Positions 1-5,414 of a stretch of DNA of 5,558 bases are shown piece by piece; the first letter of the stretch is position 1; each line of letters opens with the position of its first letter. The stretch covers positions 1 to 5,558 of the forward strand of contig CAKTXU010000147.1 of assembly GCA_934630995.1 (NCBI GenBank). The letters are read 5' to 3'. The DNA is from an uncultured Eubacteriales bacterium (GTDB lineage Bacteria; Bacillota; Clostridia; Oscillospirales; Acutalibacteraceae). The position numbers and the translations under genes were made by a program. The notes under the pieces were generated by a model that had not been told where the DNA came from, searched no databases, and saw nothing but the letters and a program-made list of their open reading frames with translations.

Positions 1-282
1 GCTTATGCGGCTAGTATAGGAGTGGGAGTATTAAATGAAAAATACATTCAAGAATTTACTAAGCTTTTAAGTGGAATGAAGGCAATATCTATGAGAGAAA
101 AATCAGGGGCAAATATTGTAAAAAATCTCTTGAAAAAACAGGAAAAGGGCGCTATACTTTGGATGGCCCCGGCGGCGGTAATCCCGCCCGCCGGGGCCAT
201 TTATGCTGTGAGAAAACAGCTTGAAAGAGTGGAAAGGAAGGTATCATTAAAATGCGGAGTCAAATCCTTGATATCCATGTAG
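1..282 (+). CDS. 3' part of an unrecognised reading frame, 5'-truncated by the window edge
   Basis: Reading frame 1 is open from base 1 to a TAG at 280-282, while the other two forward frames hit stops within the first 20 bases. I do not recognise the product. The first ~53 residues are rich in Lys, Ile, Asn and Glu, as expected of an AT-rich gene, with helical-looking stretches such as YIQEFTKLLSGM and NIVKNLLKKQEKG. From about base 163 the frame runs through a GC-rich hairpin and gives Ala/Pro-rich sequence, then the leader of the next gene, overlapping its start by 31 bases. The natural C-terminus may therefore have been lost and the frame may simply read on until a chance stop. A GTG at 22 could be a start, but it has no clear ribosome binding site and the frame is open upstream, so a truncated gene is more likely. 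Low confidence that it is functional. Confidence 0.35.
   Translation, partial: AYAASIGVGVLNEKYIQEFTKLLSGMKAISMREKSGANIVKNLLKKQEKGAILWMAPAAVIPPAGAIYAVRKQLERVERKVSLKCGVKSLISM
163..200. repeat. GC-rich perfect inverted repeat (hairpin) at a composition boundary
   Basis: The arms ATGGCCCCGGCGG (163-175) and CCGCCGGGGCCAT (188-200) are exact reverse complements, 13 bp with a 12-base loop. The 40 bases from 161 to 200 are 80% G/C by hand count, against 33% in the 160 bases before. No T-run follows on either strand, so it is a poor intrinsic terminator. It resembles a REP-like palindrome or a remnant of a junction. It lies in the leader region of the downstream esterase gene. Confidence 0.6.
235..241 (+). 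promoter_or_regulatory. ribosome binding site of the esterase gene
   Basis: AGGAAGG lies 10 bases before the ATG at 252. It supports this start over later in-frame ATG codons and over any start inside the overlapping upstream frame. Confidence 0.55.
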
Positions 283-1067
283 ATTACGCCCGAGCCGAAC
301 TGGAAGGGACCGGCGCCCCCAAGCTGCATACGTATATATTGGACAATTGGTCCGATCAGGAGCCTGCCGAGCTGCGGCCGGCCGTGGTCATCTGCCCGGG
401 CGGCGGCTACGCCATGACCTCCAATCGGGAGGCGGAGCCTATCGCCGCCCGCTTTTGCTCCCTGGGATATCATTGCTTTGTTCTGCGGTATACCGTCGCT
501 CCCATGCGCTTCCCCGGCGCCCTGCTGGAGCTTTCCGCCTCCGTGGCCCTGGTTCGGGAGCACGCCGCCGAATGGCGGATCGATCCCGACAGGATTTATG
601 TCTGCGGTTTTTCCGCCGGCGGTCATCTGGCCTGCAGCCTAGGCATGTTCTGGAACCGGGACTTCGTAACGGAGCCGCTGAATCTGCGCGGGCAGGAAAA
701 CAAGCCAAACGGCATGATTCTGGGTTATCCTGTGATAAGCTCCGGCGAATTTGCCCATCACGAATCCTTCCATTGCCTGCTGCAGGACCATTACGAAGAG
801 CAGTGTGAGCTGGTTTCTTTGGAGAAACGGGTGAGCCGGGACACCCCGCCGGCTTTCCTGTGGCACACGGTGGAGGATAGCGGCGTACCGGTGGAAAACA
901 GCCTGCTGCTTGCCTCCGCCTTGCGGGCCGCAGACATCCCCTTTGAGATGCATCTATATCAGCACGGCTGCCATGGGCTGAGCTTGGCCAATGAACTGAC
1001 CGGCTGGGTCGAGCCCAGCTGCCAGACCTGGGTAGATCTGGCCGATAAATGGATACGCTCCCTTTAA
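252..1067 (+). CDS. alpha/beta-hydrolase, acetyl-esterase / BD-FAE-like carboxylesterase
   Basis: A 271-aa alpha/beta-hydrolase predicted to cleave short acyl esters, probably acetyl groups on sugars or oligosaccharides. Visible motifs in order: an oxyanion-hole loop PGGGY (residues 49-53), the nucleophile elbow GFSAGG (119-124, Ser121), the acid in HTVEDSGVPVENS (Asp209), and the catalytic His in HGCHGLSLA (His241). The complete triad, the VPVxNS context after the Asp and the HGLSLA ending match the BD-FAE/acetylxylan-esterase-like group of clostridial esterases, usually ~260-300 aa, so this is full length. There is no signal peptide or membrane segment, so it should act in the cytoplasm on imported or endogenous esters. 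No carbohydrate-active genes or transporters are in the window, so the substrate cannot be inferred from context. It appears monocistronic, with a stem-loop ~85 bases after the stop. Family call is firm; substrate is inference. Confidence 0.9.
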   Translation: MRSQILDIHVDYARAELEGTGAPKLHTYILDNWSDQEPAELRPAVVICPGGGYAMTSNREAEPIAARFCSLGYHCFVLRYTVAPMRFPGALLELSASVALVREHAAEWRIDPDRIYVCGFSAGGHLACSLGMFWNRDFVTEPLNLRGQENKPNGMILGYPVISSGEFAHHESFHCLLQDHYEEQCELVSLEKRVSRDTPPAFLWHTVEDSGVPVENSLLLASALRAADIPFEMHLYQHGCHGLSLANELTGWVEPSCQTWVDLADKWIRSL

Positions 1068-1150
1068 GAAAGAGCTGATGCAGCATCGCGTCCCTAAACG
1101 AATGGCAACTCCATGTAAGGATGTGTTCGATGCAGGACTCCCTCAAAAAC

Positions 1151-1183
1151 AGACCCCCGACGCGGCTGACGCGACGGGGGTTT
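1151..1183 (+). terminator. intrinsic terminator after the esterase gene
   Basis: CCCCCG (1154-1159) pairs with CGGGGG (1175-1180), and CGCG (1161-1164) pairs with CGCG (1170-1173) around a GCTGA loop. One A-A mismatch separates the two helices. The base is extended by AGA pairing (one G-U) with the TTT at 1181-1183. The stem is strong but the T-tract is short. It sits between the esterase stop and the sufC promoter and would isolate the two units. Confidence 0.7.
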
Positions 1184-1192
1184 GATAAATAC

Positions 1193-1221
1193 TTGACAAT
1201 TGCAAAAAATGCGCGTATAAC
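1193..1221 (+). promoter_or_regulatory. sigma-A promoter of the sufCB operon
   Basis: TTGACA (1193-1198, perfect -35) and TATAAC (1216-1221, one base from consensus -10) are separated by exactly 17 bases. Transcription would start near 1228, leaving a leader of about 57 bases. An inverted repeat ACAATT (1196-1201) / AATTGT (1224-1229) straddles the core promoter and a second, CCTAT (1239-1243) / ATAGG (1251-1255), lies in the leader. Either could be a repressor site, but neither matches an operator I know, including the IscR type, and no regulator gene is adjacent. Confidence 0.8.
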
Positions 1222-1284
1222 TGAATTGTAAGGGATAACCTATAAAAAAGATAGGAAATAGGGCCGGAAAAGAGGCAACGCAAT

Positions 1285-2013
1285 ATGCTGACAATGGAAG
1301 GGATCACCTGGCATGCGCCGGGGGGGATACCGATTGTAGACAATATCGATTTGACAATACCGGACGGGAAGCTGGTGGTGATAACCGGTCCCAACGGCGG
1401 CGGGAAGACCACTCTGGCCAAGCTGATCGCCGGACTGGAAACGCCGGACAGCGGCCGGATTCTGCTGGATGAACAGGATATTACGGACTACGATGTCACT
1501 CGGCGGGCGCGCTGCGGCATTGGGTACGCTTTTCAGCAGCCGGTCCGCTTCAAGGGTCTGACCGTCCGGGATTTGCTGGAGCTGGCGGCGGGTGATACCC
1601 TGGGGGAAAGTGCTCTGTGCGATTTGCTCAGTAAGGTGGGATTATGCGCTCGGGACTATGTGGACAGGGAAGTGGATGCCAGTCTGTCGGGCGGTGAAAT
1701 CAAGCGGATTGAAATCGCCACCGTGCTGGCCCGCCGCACCCGCCTGACGGTATTCGATGAGCCGGAAGCGGGGATTGATCTCTGGAGTTTTGCGGGTCTT
1801 ATCGATGTATTCCGTGATTTGCGGCAATCCCTGAACGGCTCCCTGCTGATTATTTCCCATCAGGAGAGAATCCTGGCGATTGCGGATGAAATCGTGGTTG
1901 TCGCGGACGGACGTGTCCAGGATCAGGGACCCCGTTCCCAGATCCTGCCCACACTACTGTCGGATGGGCCGCGCTGCGGCCGCTGCCGCGGGAAGGAGGA
2001 GGCAAAGCTGTGA
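1285..2013 (+). CDS. sufC: SufC-like Fe-S cluster assembly ATPase (SmsC of a minimal SUF system)
   Basis: A 242-aa soluble ABC-type ATPase expected to dimerise and drive conformational changes in its SufB-like partner during Fe-S cluster assembly. Motifs: Walker A GPNGGGKT (residues 35-42), Q-loop Gln84 in YAFQQP, signature LSGGE (134-138) followed by IKR as in SufC, Walker B LTVFDEPE (154-161), D-loop region AGIDL, and H-loop His192 in ISHQ. SufC proteins are ~250 aa, so this is full length. There are no membrane segments and no permease gene next door. The partner is a SufB/D-family gene overlapping by 4 bases, which rules out an ordinary transporter ATPase. The start at 1285 has AGAGG at 1271-1275, 9 bases upstream. 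Odd feature: the C-terminal tail carries CGRC (231-234) after ILPTLLS, a possible metal or cluster ligand. It is called SufC-like because the two-gene arrangement fits the minimal SMS type rather than full sufBCDSU. Confidence 0.9.
   Translation: MLTMEGITWHAPGGIPIVDNIDLTIPDGKLVVITGPNGGGKTTLAKLIAGLETPDSGRILLDEQDITDYDVTRRARCGIGYAFQQPVRFKGLTVRDLLELAAGDTLGESALCDLLSKVGLCARDYVDREVDASLSGGEIKRIEIATVLARRTRLTVFDEPEAGIDLWSFAGLIDVFRDLRQSLNGSLLIISHQERILAIADEIVVVADGRVQDQGPRSQILPTLLSDGPRCGRCRGKEEAKL
1991..2002 (+). promoter_or_regulatory. strong ribosome binding site deciding the GTG start of sufB
   Basis: GGAAGGAGGAGG ends 7 bases before the GTG at 2010. The GTG overlaps the sufC stop as GTGA (2010-2013), so translation of the two genes should be coupled and stoichiometry kept similar. 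Confidence 0.85.
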
Positions 2014-2927
2014 AATCCATCACTGAAACATTGTTGGGGCTGGTTTCCGATTGGAAGGGTGCCTTTCCCGGCGCCTTCAATATCCGCGAGGACGGCGAAT
2101 GCGCCGGCCGCCGCTCCACAGAAAATATTGAGATAACCTCCAAAACCGACGTCCCCGGCCTGGACATCCGGATTCGGCCCGAAACCAGGGGGGAAACCGT
2201 CTTTATCCCCGCCTGCGTGACCCATGGGGATGTAGACGATTTGGTGTATAACGATTTTTACGTAGGGCGGGACGCCGATGTTACCATCGTTGCGGGCTGC
2301 GGTGTTCATACCGATGATGAGGAATCCGCCCGGCATAACGGTATCCATCGTTTTTTCTTGGAGGAGAACGCCCGGGTCAAATATCTGGAAAAGCATATCG
2401 GTACCGGCAAGGGGGAGGGAATCCGCTCCATCGATCCGGTCACGGAGGCCACCCTGGGAAAAGGGGCTGTTCTGGAAATGGACACCTCCCAAATCGGCGG
2501 GGTGGATCACACGCTCCGCCGGACAACCGCTGTCCTGGAGGCCGGAGCCAGGCTCCGCATTCATGAACGCCTGTTGACGGAAAAGGAACAGCGGGCCAAG
2601 ACCGATTTTGAGGTCAGCCTGAACGGCGACGACGCGGGAGTGGATCTGATATCCCGTTCGGTGGCGAAGGATCACTCCCATCAGGAATACCGGTCCCGTA
2701 TTATCGGCAACGCCCGTTGTATCGGCCATTCCGAATGTGACGCCATCATCACCGGGGAGGGCAGGGTCAGCGCCGCGCCGGAGCTGACCGCCAACCACGA
2801 CGATGCTTCCCTTATTCATGAGGCGGCTATCGGAAAAATAGCGGGGGAGCAGCTTCTCAAGCTGCGTACTCTAGGCCTCACCGAAGAGGAGGCTGAGGCA
2901 AAGATCGTCGCCGGGTTTCTGAAATAG
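2010..2927 (+). CDS. sufB: SufB/SufD-family Fe-S cluster scaffold (SmsB of a minimal SUF system)
   Basis: A 305-aa cytosolic protein of the SufB/SufD family, the likely scaffold partner of the adjacent ATPase. Family signs are a repetitive beta-rich core (about residues 50-260) and the characteristic C-terminal helices IHEAAIGKIAGEQLLKL (269-285) and TEEEAEAKIVAGFLK (291-305), which bind SufC in the known complexes. At 305 aa it is much shorter than E. coli-type SufB (about 495 aa) and SufD (about 420 aa), lacking the N-terminal extension, as in stand-alone SufBD/SmsB proteins of archaea and clostridia. There is only one such gene, so it would act as a homodimer, giving a B2C2 complex. Cysteines are at 31, 69, 97, 237 and 243. 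Aligned from memory, C243 in SECDAIITG matches the Cys before the SufB core loop, while the position of the SufB cluster-ligating Cys (405 in E. coli) reads as Arg252. No cysteine desulfurase or SufU is in the window. Confidence 0.88.
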   Translation: MKSITETLLGLVSDWKGAFPGAFNIREDGECAGRRSTENIEITSKTDVPGLDIRIRPETRGETVFIPACVTHGDVDDLVYNDFYVGRDADVTIVAGCGVHTDDEESARHNGIHRFFLEENARVKYLEKHIGTGKGEGIRSIDPVTEATLGKGAVLEMDTSQIGGVDHTLRRTTAVLEAGARLRIHERLLTEKEQRAKTDFEVSLNGDDAGVDLISRSVAKDHSHQEYRSRIIGNARCIGHSECDAIITGEGRVSAAPELTANHDDASLIHEAAIGKIAGEQLLKLRTLGLTEEEAEAKIVAGFLK

Positions 2928-2936
2928 CCATCACAT

Positions 2937-2967
2937 GTGAGAGGTGTTCATACCTCTTCACCTTTCT
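2937..2967 (+). terminator. weak stem-loop after sufB
   Basis: GTGAGAGGT (2937-2945) pairs with ACCTCTTCAC (2952-2961) with a single bulged T and a 6-base loop GTTCAT, followed by CTTTCT. It lies 10 bases after the sufB stop. The stem is modest and the T-tract imperfect, so it may only attenuate before the stronger hairpin at 3094-3141. Confidence 0.45.
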
Positions 2968-3093
2968 ATGGCGCAGCGGCTCGCACACAGGGGAAAAGAC
3001 GGAGCTTTCAATGACGGCACACCCGTTTCCCCAACATTGTAAAGAAGAGGCCGCTGCAGCTATATCTTATTTGCTGGAAAGCGAAGGTTTCAT

Positions 3094-3141
3094 AACAAAG
3101 CGCGGACACAAGGACGTTTGCCCCTGTGTCCGCGCTTCGTT
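3094..3141. terminator. bidirectional terminator between convergent sufCB and ybdG
   Basis: AAGCGCGGACACA (3098-3110) and TGTGTCCGCGCTT (3125-3137) are exact complements, 13 bp. Outer pairing AAC/GTT across one mismatch extends the stem, and further GG/CC pairing lies inside. The forward side is followed by TTCGTTT and the reverse side by TTTGTTATG. It sits just past the ybdG stop on the reverse strand and ~170 bases past sufB on the forward strand, so it can serve both converging units. Confidence 0.8.
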
Positions 3142-3143
3142 TA

Positions 3144-4391
3144 TCAGGATACTCCACCCCTGCCGGCCTGCCGTATATCGGCGCCGGAAGGTTTCTGGTA
3201 GATGTGCAGTCCAAACTCCGATACCACTGAGTAAAGATGATCGAAGATGTCCGATTGGATTCCCTCGTATTCCGCCCAATTGACTGTATTCGTAAAGGCA
3301 TATATCTCCAACGGCACGCCCCTGTCGTCGGGCTCCAACTGCCGAACCATCATGGTCAGCTCCTTGTGGATGCCCGTATGCTGCTTGAGATACTGAAGAA
3401 TATAGGCGCGAAAGGTGCCGATATTGGTGATTCGGCGGCCGTTGACCGGTTCCGACAGATCCACCTGATGCGCCTTGTTGTAGGCCTCAATTTCCCGGAG
3501 CTTGTTATCGATATAATCCCGGAGCAGGGTCATGCTGCGAAAACGGGAAATCATCTCGTCGTCGCACAGACGGATATCCGCCGCGTCGATATAGAGTGCC
3601 CGCTTTATCCGCCGGCCCCCGGCATTTTCCATTCCCCGCCAGTTGATAAAGGCGTCGGATACCAGGGAATAGGCGGGGATAGAGGTGATGGATTTATCGA
3701 AATTTTCCACCTTGACAGTGGTCATGGACAGTTCCACGACCGTGCCGTCCGCCGAATTCTTGGGCATCTCGATCCAGTCGCCGATGCGGATCATATCGTT
3801 GGTGGTCAGTTGTATCCCGGCCACGAAGCCGAGTATGGCATCCTTGAAGATAAAGGAGGTCACGGCGGTCATAGCGCCTATGCCGCCCAGCAGCACCATC
3901 GGGCTTTCACCGATGAGAACCGCCACCGCCGCGATGCCGCACACGATGATGACGACCACCTTCACCACCTGCAACAGAGCGCGGATGGGCCGGATTTTAG
4001 ACACCTCGTACCGGTTGTATATTTCATCGATGGAATTGAGCAGGGAGTCGATAAGCAGAACGAAAACCAGAATTCCCGTCACGCTGGCGATTTTATCCAG
4101 CAGATGGGTGTCGGAAGGCAAGCTTCCGCCCAACAGTGAAATGGTGATGGGAATAGCCAGGTTCGCCCCGCGATGAAACAGGCGGTTCTTGAGAAATATG
4201 TCGTCCCAGACATATTTCGTCCGCTTGGCGACCCTGGTGAACACCTTGACCACCAGAAAGCGGATAATGGCCCGCGCCGTCAGGGATATGACGACGATGG
4301 CGATTAGCACGGCAATATAGGCGATGAGCCCCGCATAGTCTTTCAGAGTGGTTTTTTGCAGGAGATCGTAAAGCAAGGAATACATACCCAT
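3144..4391 (-). CDS. ybdG: YbdG-type MscS-family mechanosensitive channel
   Basis: An inner-membrane mechanosensitive channel of the YbdG (MscM) branch of the MscS family, expected to open under membrane tension during osmotic downshock. Using a 415-aa numbering, hydrophobic segments lie near 21-38, 76-90, 101-118 and 138-160. The pore-lining helix is in LLGGIGAMTAVTSFIFKDA (167-185), followed by LGFVAGIQL, NDMIRIGDWIEMP (198-210), TTVKVENFDKSITSIPAYSL (224-243) and GGRRIKR (258-264). The C-terminal MMVRQLEP, LEIYAFTNTVNWAEYE and IQSDIFDHLY stretches closely match E. coli YbdG as I remember it, which is also 415 aa. Three ATGs are in frame at the start (4397, 4391, 4385 on the reverse strand). 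GGGAAGG ends immediately before 4397 but 6 bases before 4391, so 4391 is preferred; 4397 would give 417 aa. It is transcribed from its own promoter, divergent from the DUF3795 gene. Finding this enterobacterial-type channel in a clostridial context is mildly notable. Confidence 0.93.
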   Translation of the reverse strand: MGMYSLLYDLLQKTTLKDYAGLIAYIAVLIAIVVISLTARAIIRFLVVKVFTRVAKRTKYVWDDIFLKNRLFHRGANLAIPITISLLGGSLPSDTHLLDKIASVTGILVFVLLIDSLLNSIDEIYNRYEVSKIRPIRALLQVVKVVVIIVCGIAAVAVLIGESPMVLLGGIGAMTAVTSFIFKDAILGFVAGIQLTTNDMIRIGDWIEMPKNSADGTVVELSMTTVKVENFDKSITSIPAYSLVSDAFINWRGMENAGGRRIKRALYIDAADIRLCDDEMISRFRSMTLLRDYIDNKLREIEAYNKAHQVDLSEPVNGRRITNIGTFRAYILQYLKQHTGIHKELTMMVRQLEPDDRGVPLEIYAFTNTVNWAEYEGIQSDIFDHLYSVVSEFGLHIYQKPSGADIRQAGRGGVS

Positions 4392-4422
4392 CCCCATCCT
4401 TCCCAGATAATGTCCGGATTTG

Positions 4423-4452
4423 ATTATACCAGCCGGCCGCCTGCTGCGTCAA
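4423..4452 (-). promoter_or_regulatory. sigma-A promoter of ybdG
   Basis: On the reverse strand TTGACG (4452-4447) and a perfect TATAAT (4428-4423) are 18 bases apart. Transcription would start near 4416, about 25 bases before the preferred ATG. Confidence 0.75.
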
Positions 4453-4459
4453 GAACGCC

Positions 4460-4488
4460 TTGCAGACATCAGCCGGATATGCTATAAA
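4460..4488 (+). promoter_or_regulatory. probable promoter of the DUF3795 gene
   Basis: TTGCAG (4460-4465, 3 of 6 consensus bases) and TATAAA (4483-4488) are separated by 17 bases. It lies back to back with the ybdG promoter, with only 7 bases between the two -35 boxes. The leader would be about 40 bases. Confidence 0.5.
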
Positions 4489-4533
4489 AAATGATGAGAA
4501 GTAAAAAGATATATCGACGGGGAGAAGCGCCTG

Positions 4534-4947
4534 ATGAAAATGCCGGAGGGAGAGATAAATCCCATCCTGTTTGCTCCTTGTGGAGTGAACTGTATGGTGT
4601 GCTATAAGCACTGTGATGCCGGAACGCCGTGTGCGGGATGCTTACAAGACGAGAAAGGGAAGCCCGCGCATTGCCGAAAATGTAAAATAAAAGACTGTAT
4701 ACGGGAGAAGAGGCTTGCCTATTGCTTTGAATGCCCCGGATATCCTTGTCCGCAAATCCGATATCTGGACAAAAGCTATCGCACCAGATACGGGGTGAGC
4801 CTGATGGAAAACAGCGCGTTTGTAAAAGAGCATGGTCCGACAGCATTTATGAAGCGGCAGCAAGAAACCTATAGATGTCCTGTGTGCGGCGGAATCATAT
4901 CACTACAGGATACTGTATGTAGTGAATGCCGGAAAAAGACTCCATGA
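4534..4947 (+). CDS. DUF3795 cysteine-rich protein with C-terminal zinc-ribbon-like motif
   Basis: A 137-aa soluble protein with 16 cysteines (11.7%). The N-terminal two thirds match the DUF3795 layout: CGVNCMVCYKHC (16-27), CAGC (33-36), CRKCKIKDC (47-55), and CFECPGYPC (64-72). The last part adds CPVC (115-118) and CSEC (129-132), a four-Cys arrangement like a zinc ribbon. The function of DUF3795 is unknown; the spacing suggests metal or Fe-S binding. There is no signal peptide or membrane segment. GGGGAG (4519-4524) lies 9 bases before the ATG at 4534; a second ATG at 4540 is possible but less well placed. It has its own probable promoter, divergent from ybdG. A T6 run at 4957-4962 follows the stop, but I see no good stem before it. 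The family call is fairly sure; the role is not known. Confidence 0.88.
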   Translation: MKMPEGEINPILFAPCGVNCMVCYKHCDAGTPCAGCLQDEKGKPAHCRKCKIKDCIREKRLAYCFECPGYPCPQIRYLDKSYRTRYGVSLMENSAFVKEHGPTAFMKRQQETYRCPVCGGIISLQDTVCSECRKKTP

Positions 4948-4964
4948 CTCATTCCATTTTTTGC

Positions 4965-5175
4965 CGAGGCTGCAAGGGGTTGCGGCGGGTTGCCCGCCTC
5001 AGAGGCCGCCATCCCTTGCGAACAGAGCCGGATGACCTCCAGTGCGGTCCGGCAGTACGGGCTGCAAATTCTCCTCCAGAACGGTGGGATAGGAGAGCCG
5101 CAGGGGAGGGCTCCTGCTCCGCGCTCTCCGTCTGACGGAGGAGGAGAAAGCGGTTAGTCCACAAAAGAGGTCCTG
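4965..5175. other. inverted-repeat-rich gene-free segment (candidate dispersed repeat or structured RNA)
   Basis: No convincing gene lies between 4948 and 5332. The left part has nested complementary arms: GCAAGGG (4972-4978) / CCCTTGC (5013-5019), with inner GCGGC (4982-4986) / GCCGC (5005-5009) and GGCGGG / CCCGCC. A second block has GACCTC (5034-5039) / GAGGTC (5167-5172), TTCTCCTCC (5069-5077) / GGAGGAGAA (5140-5148), GGAGAGC (5092-5098) / GCTCTCC (5123-5129) and GCAGG (5100-5104) / CCTGC (5113-5117), all properly nested. The amount of nesting is more than I expect from ordinary intergenic DNA, though G/C-rich, low-complexity CTCC/GGAG tracts make chance pairing easier. Strand and function are not known. 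Bases 5176-5332 are AT-richer, with a small CAAATT/AATTTG hairpin (5221-5237) and nothing else I can support. Confidence 0.35.
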
Positions 5176-5332
5176 AAAAAATAAAGGGAAGTTCCCCGGA
5201 CAATATATCGCCTTCTTTTCCAAATTTATTCAATTTGCTCTATTCTAGCAGACATGTAAAGGGCTGTATGGATAATGTACGGCTGTGTGATGTTCCCGGA
5301 TAAAAAGATAAACTTGATTTGAAAGGTGGGGC

Positions 5333-5360
5333 TTGACAAGAAAAGAATTTATGGTAAAAT
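5333..5360 (+). promoter_or_regulatory. strong promoter of the tRNA gene
   Basis: Perfect TTGACA (5333-5338) and TAAAAT (5355-5360) are 16 bases apart. TGG directly before the -10 makes an extended -10 (TGnTAAAAT). Transcription would start near 5367, giving a ~48-base tRNA leader. A second GGTAAAAT at 5374-5381 repeats the -10 region 21 bases downstream. Confidence 0.8.
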
Positions 5361-5414
5361 GGTTGGGTGCCAGGGTAAAATACTCTGTGTTATCCCCCAA
5401 AATATAGCACACAT

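Noticed and set aside
439..1146. 235-aa and other reverse-strand frames opposite the esterase
   Set aside because: They are Arg/Ser/Pro-rich antisense translations of a gene with a full catalytic triad.
1285..2013. Ordinary ABC transporter ATPase
   Set aside because: There is no permease or binding protein nearby; the LSGGEIKR signature context and the overlapping SufB/D gene fit SufC instead.
1923..2819. 298-aa reverse-strand frame opposite sufB
   Set aside because: It is the antisense of a clear SufB/D gene, with Gly/Pro-rich low-information translation and no family match.
3011..3283. 90-aa forward reading frame with GGAG 6 bases upstream of its ATG
   Set aside because: It runs through the bidirectional terminator hairpin and over 100 bases into the 3' end of ybdG on the other strand, and the translation after residue ~33 is Arg/Pro/Cys-rich antisense-like sequence. 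The first 30 residues alone could be a decayed remnant but cannot be supported.
3237..4139. 300-aa forward frame opposite ybdG
   Set aside because: It is the antisense of a well-matched MscS-family gene; the product is rich in His, Asp and Gly with no recognisable domain.
4469..4846. 125-aa reverse-strand frame opposite the DUF3795 gene
   Set aside because: The forward strand encodes the patterned cysteines of DUF3795; the reverse translation has no motif.
4949..5233. 94-aa reverse-strand frame in the gene-free gap
   Set aside because: It has no good ribosome binding site, and the Arg/Pro-rich composition fits translated inverted-repeat DNA. Kept only as a clue that the segment may be a repeat family.
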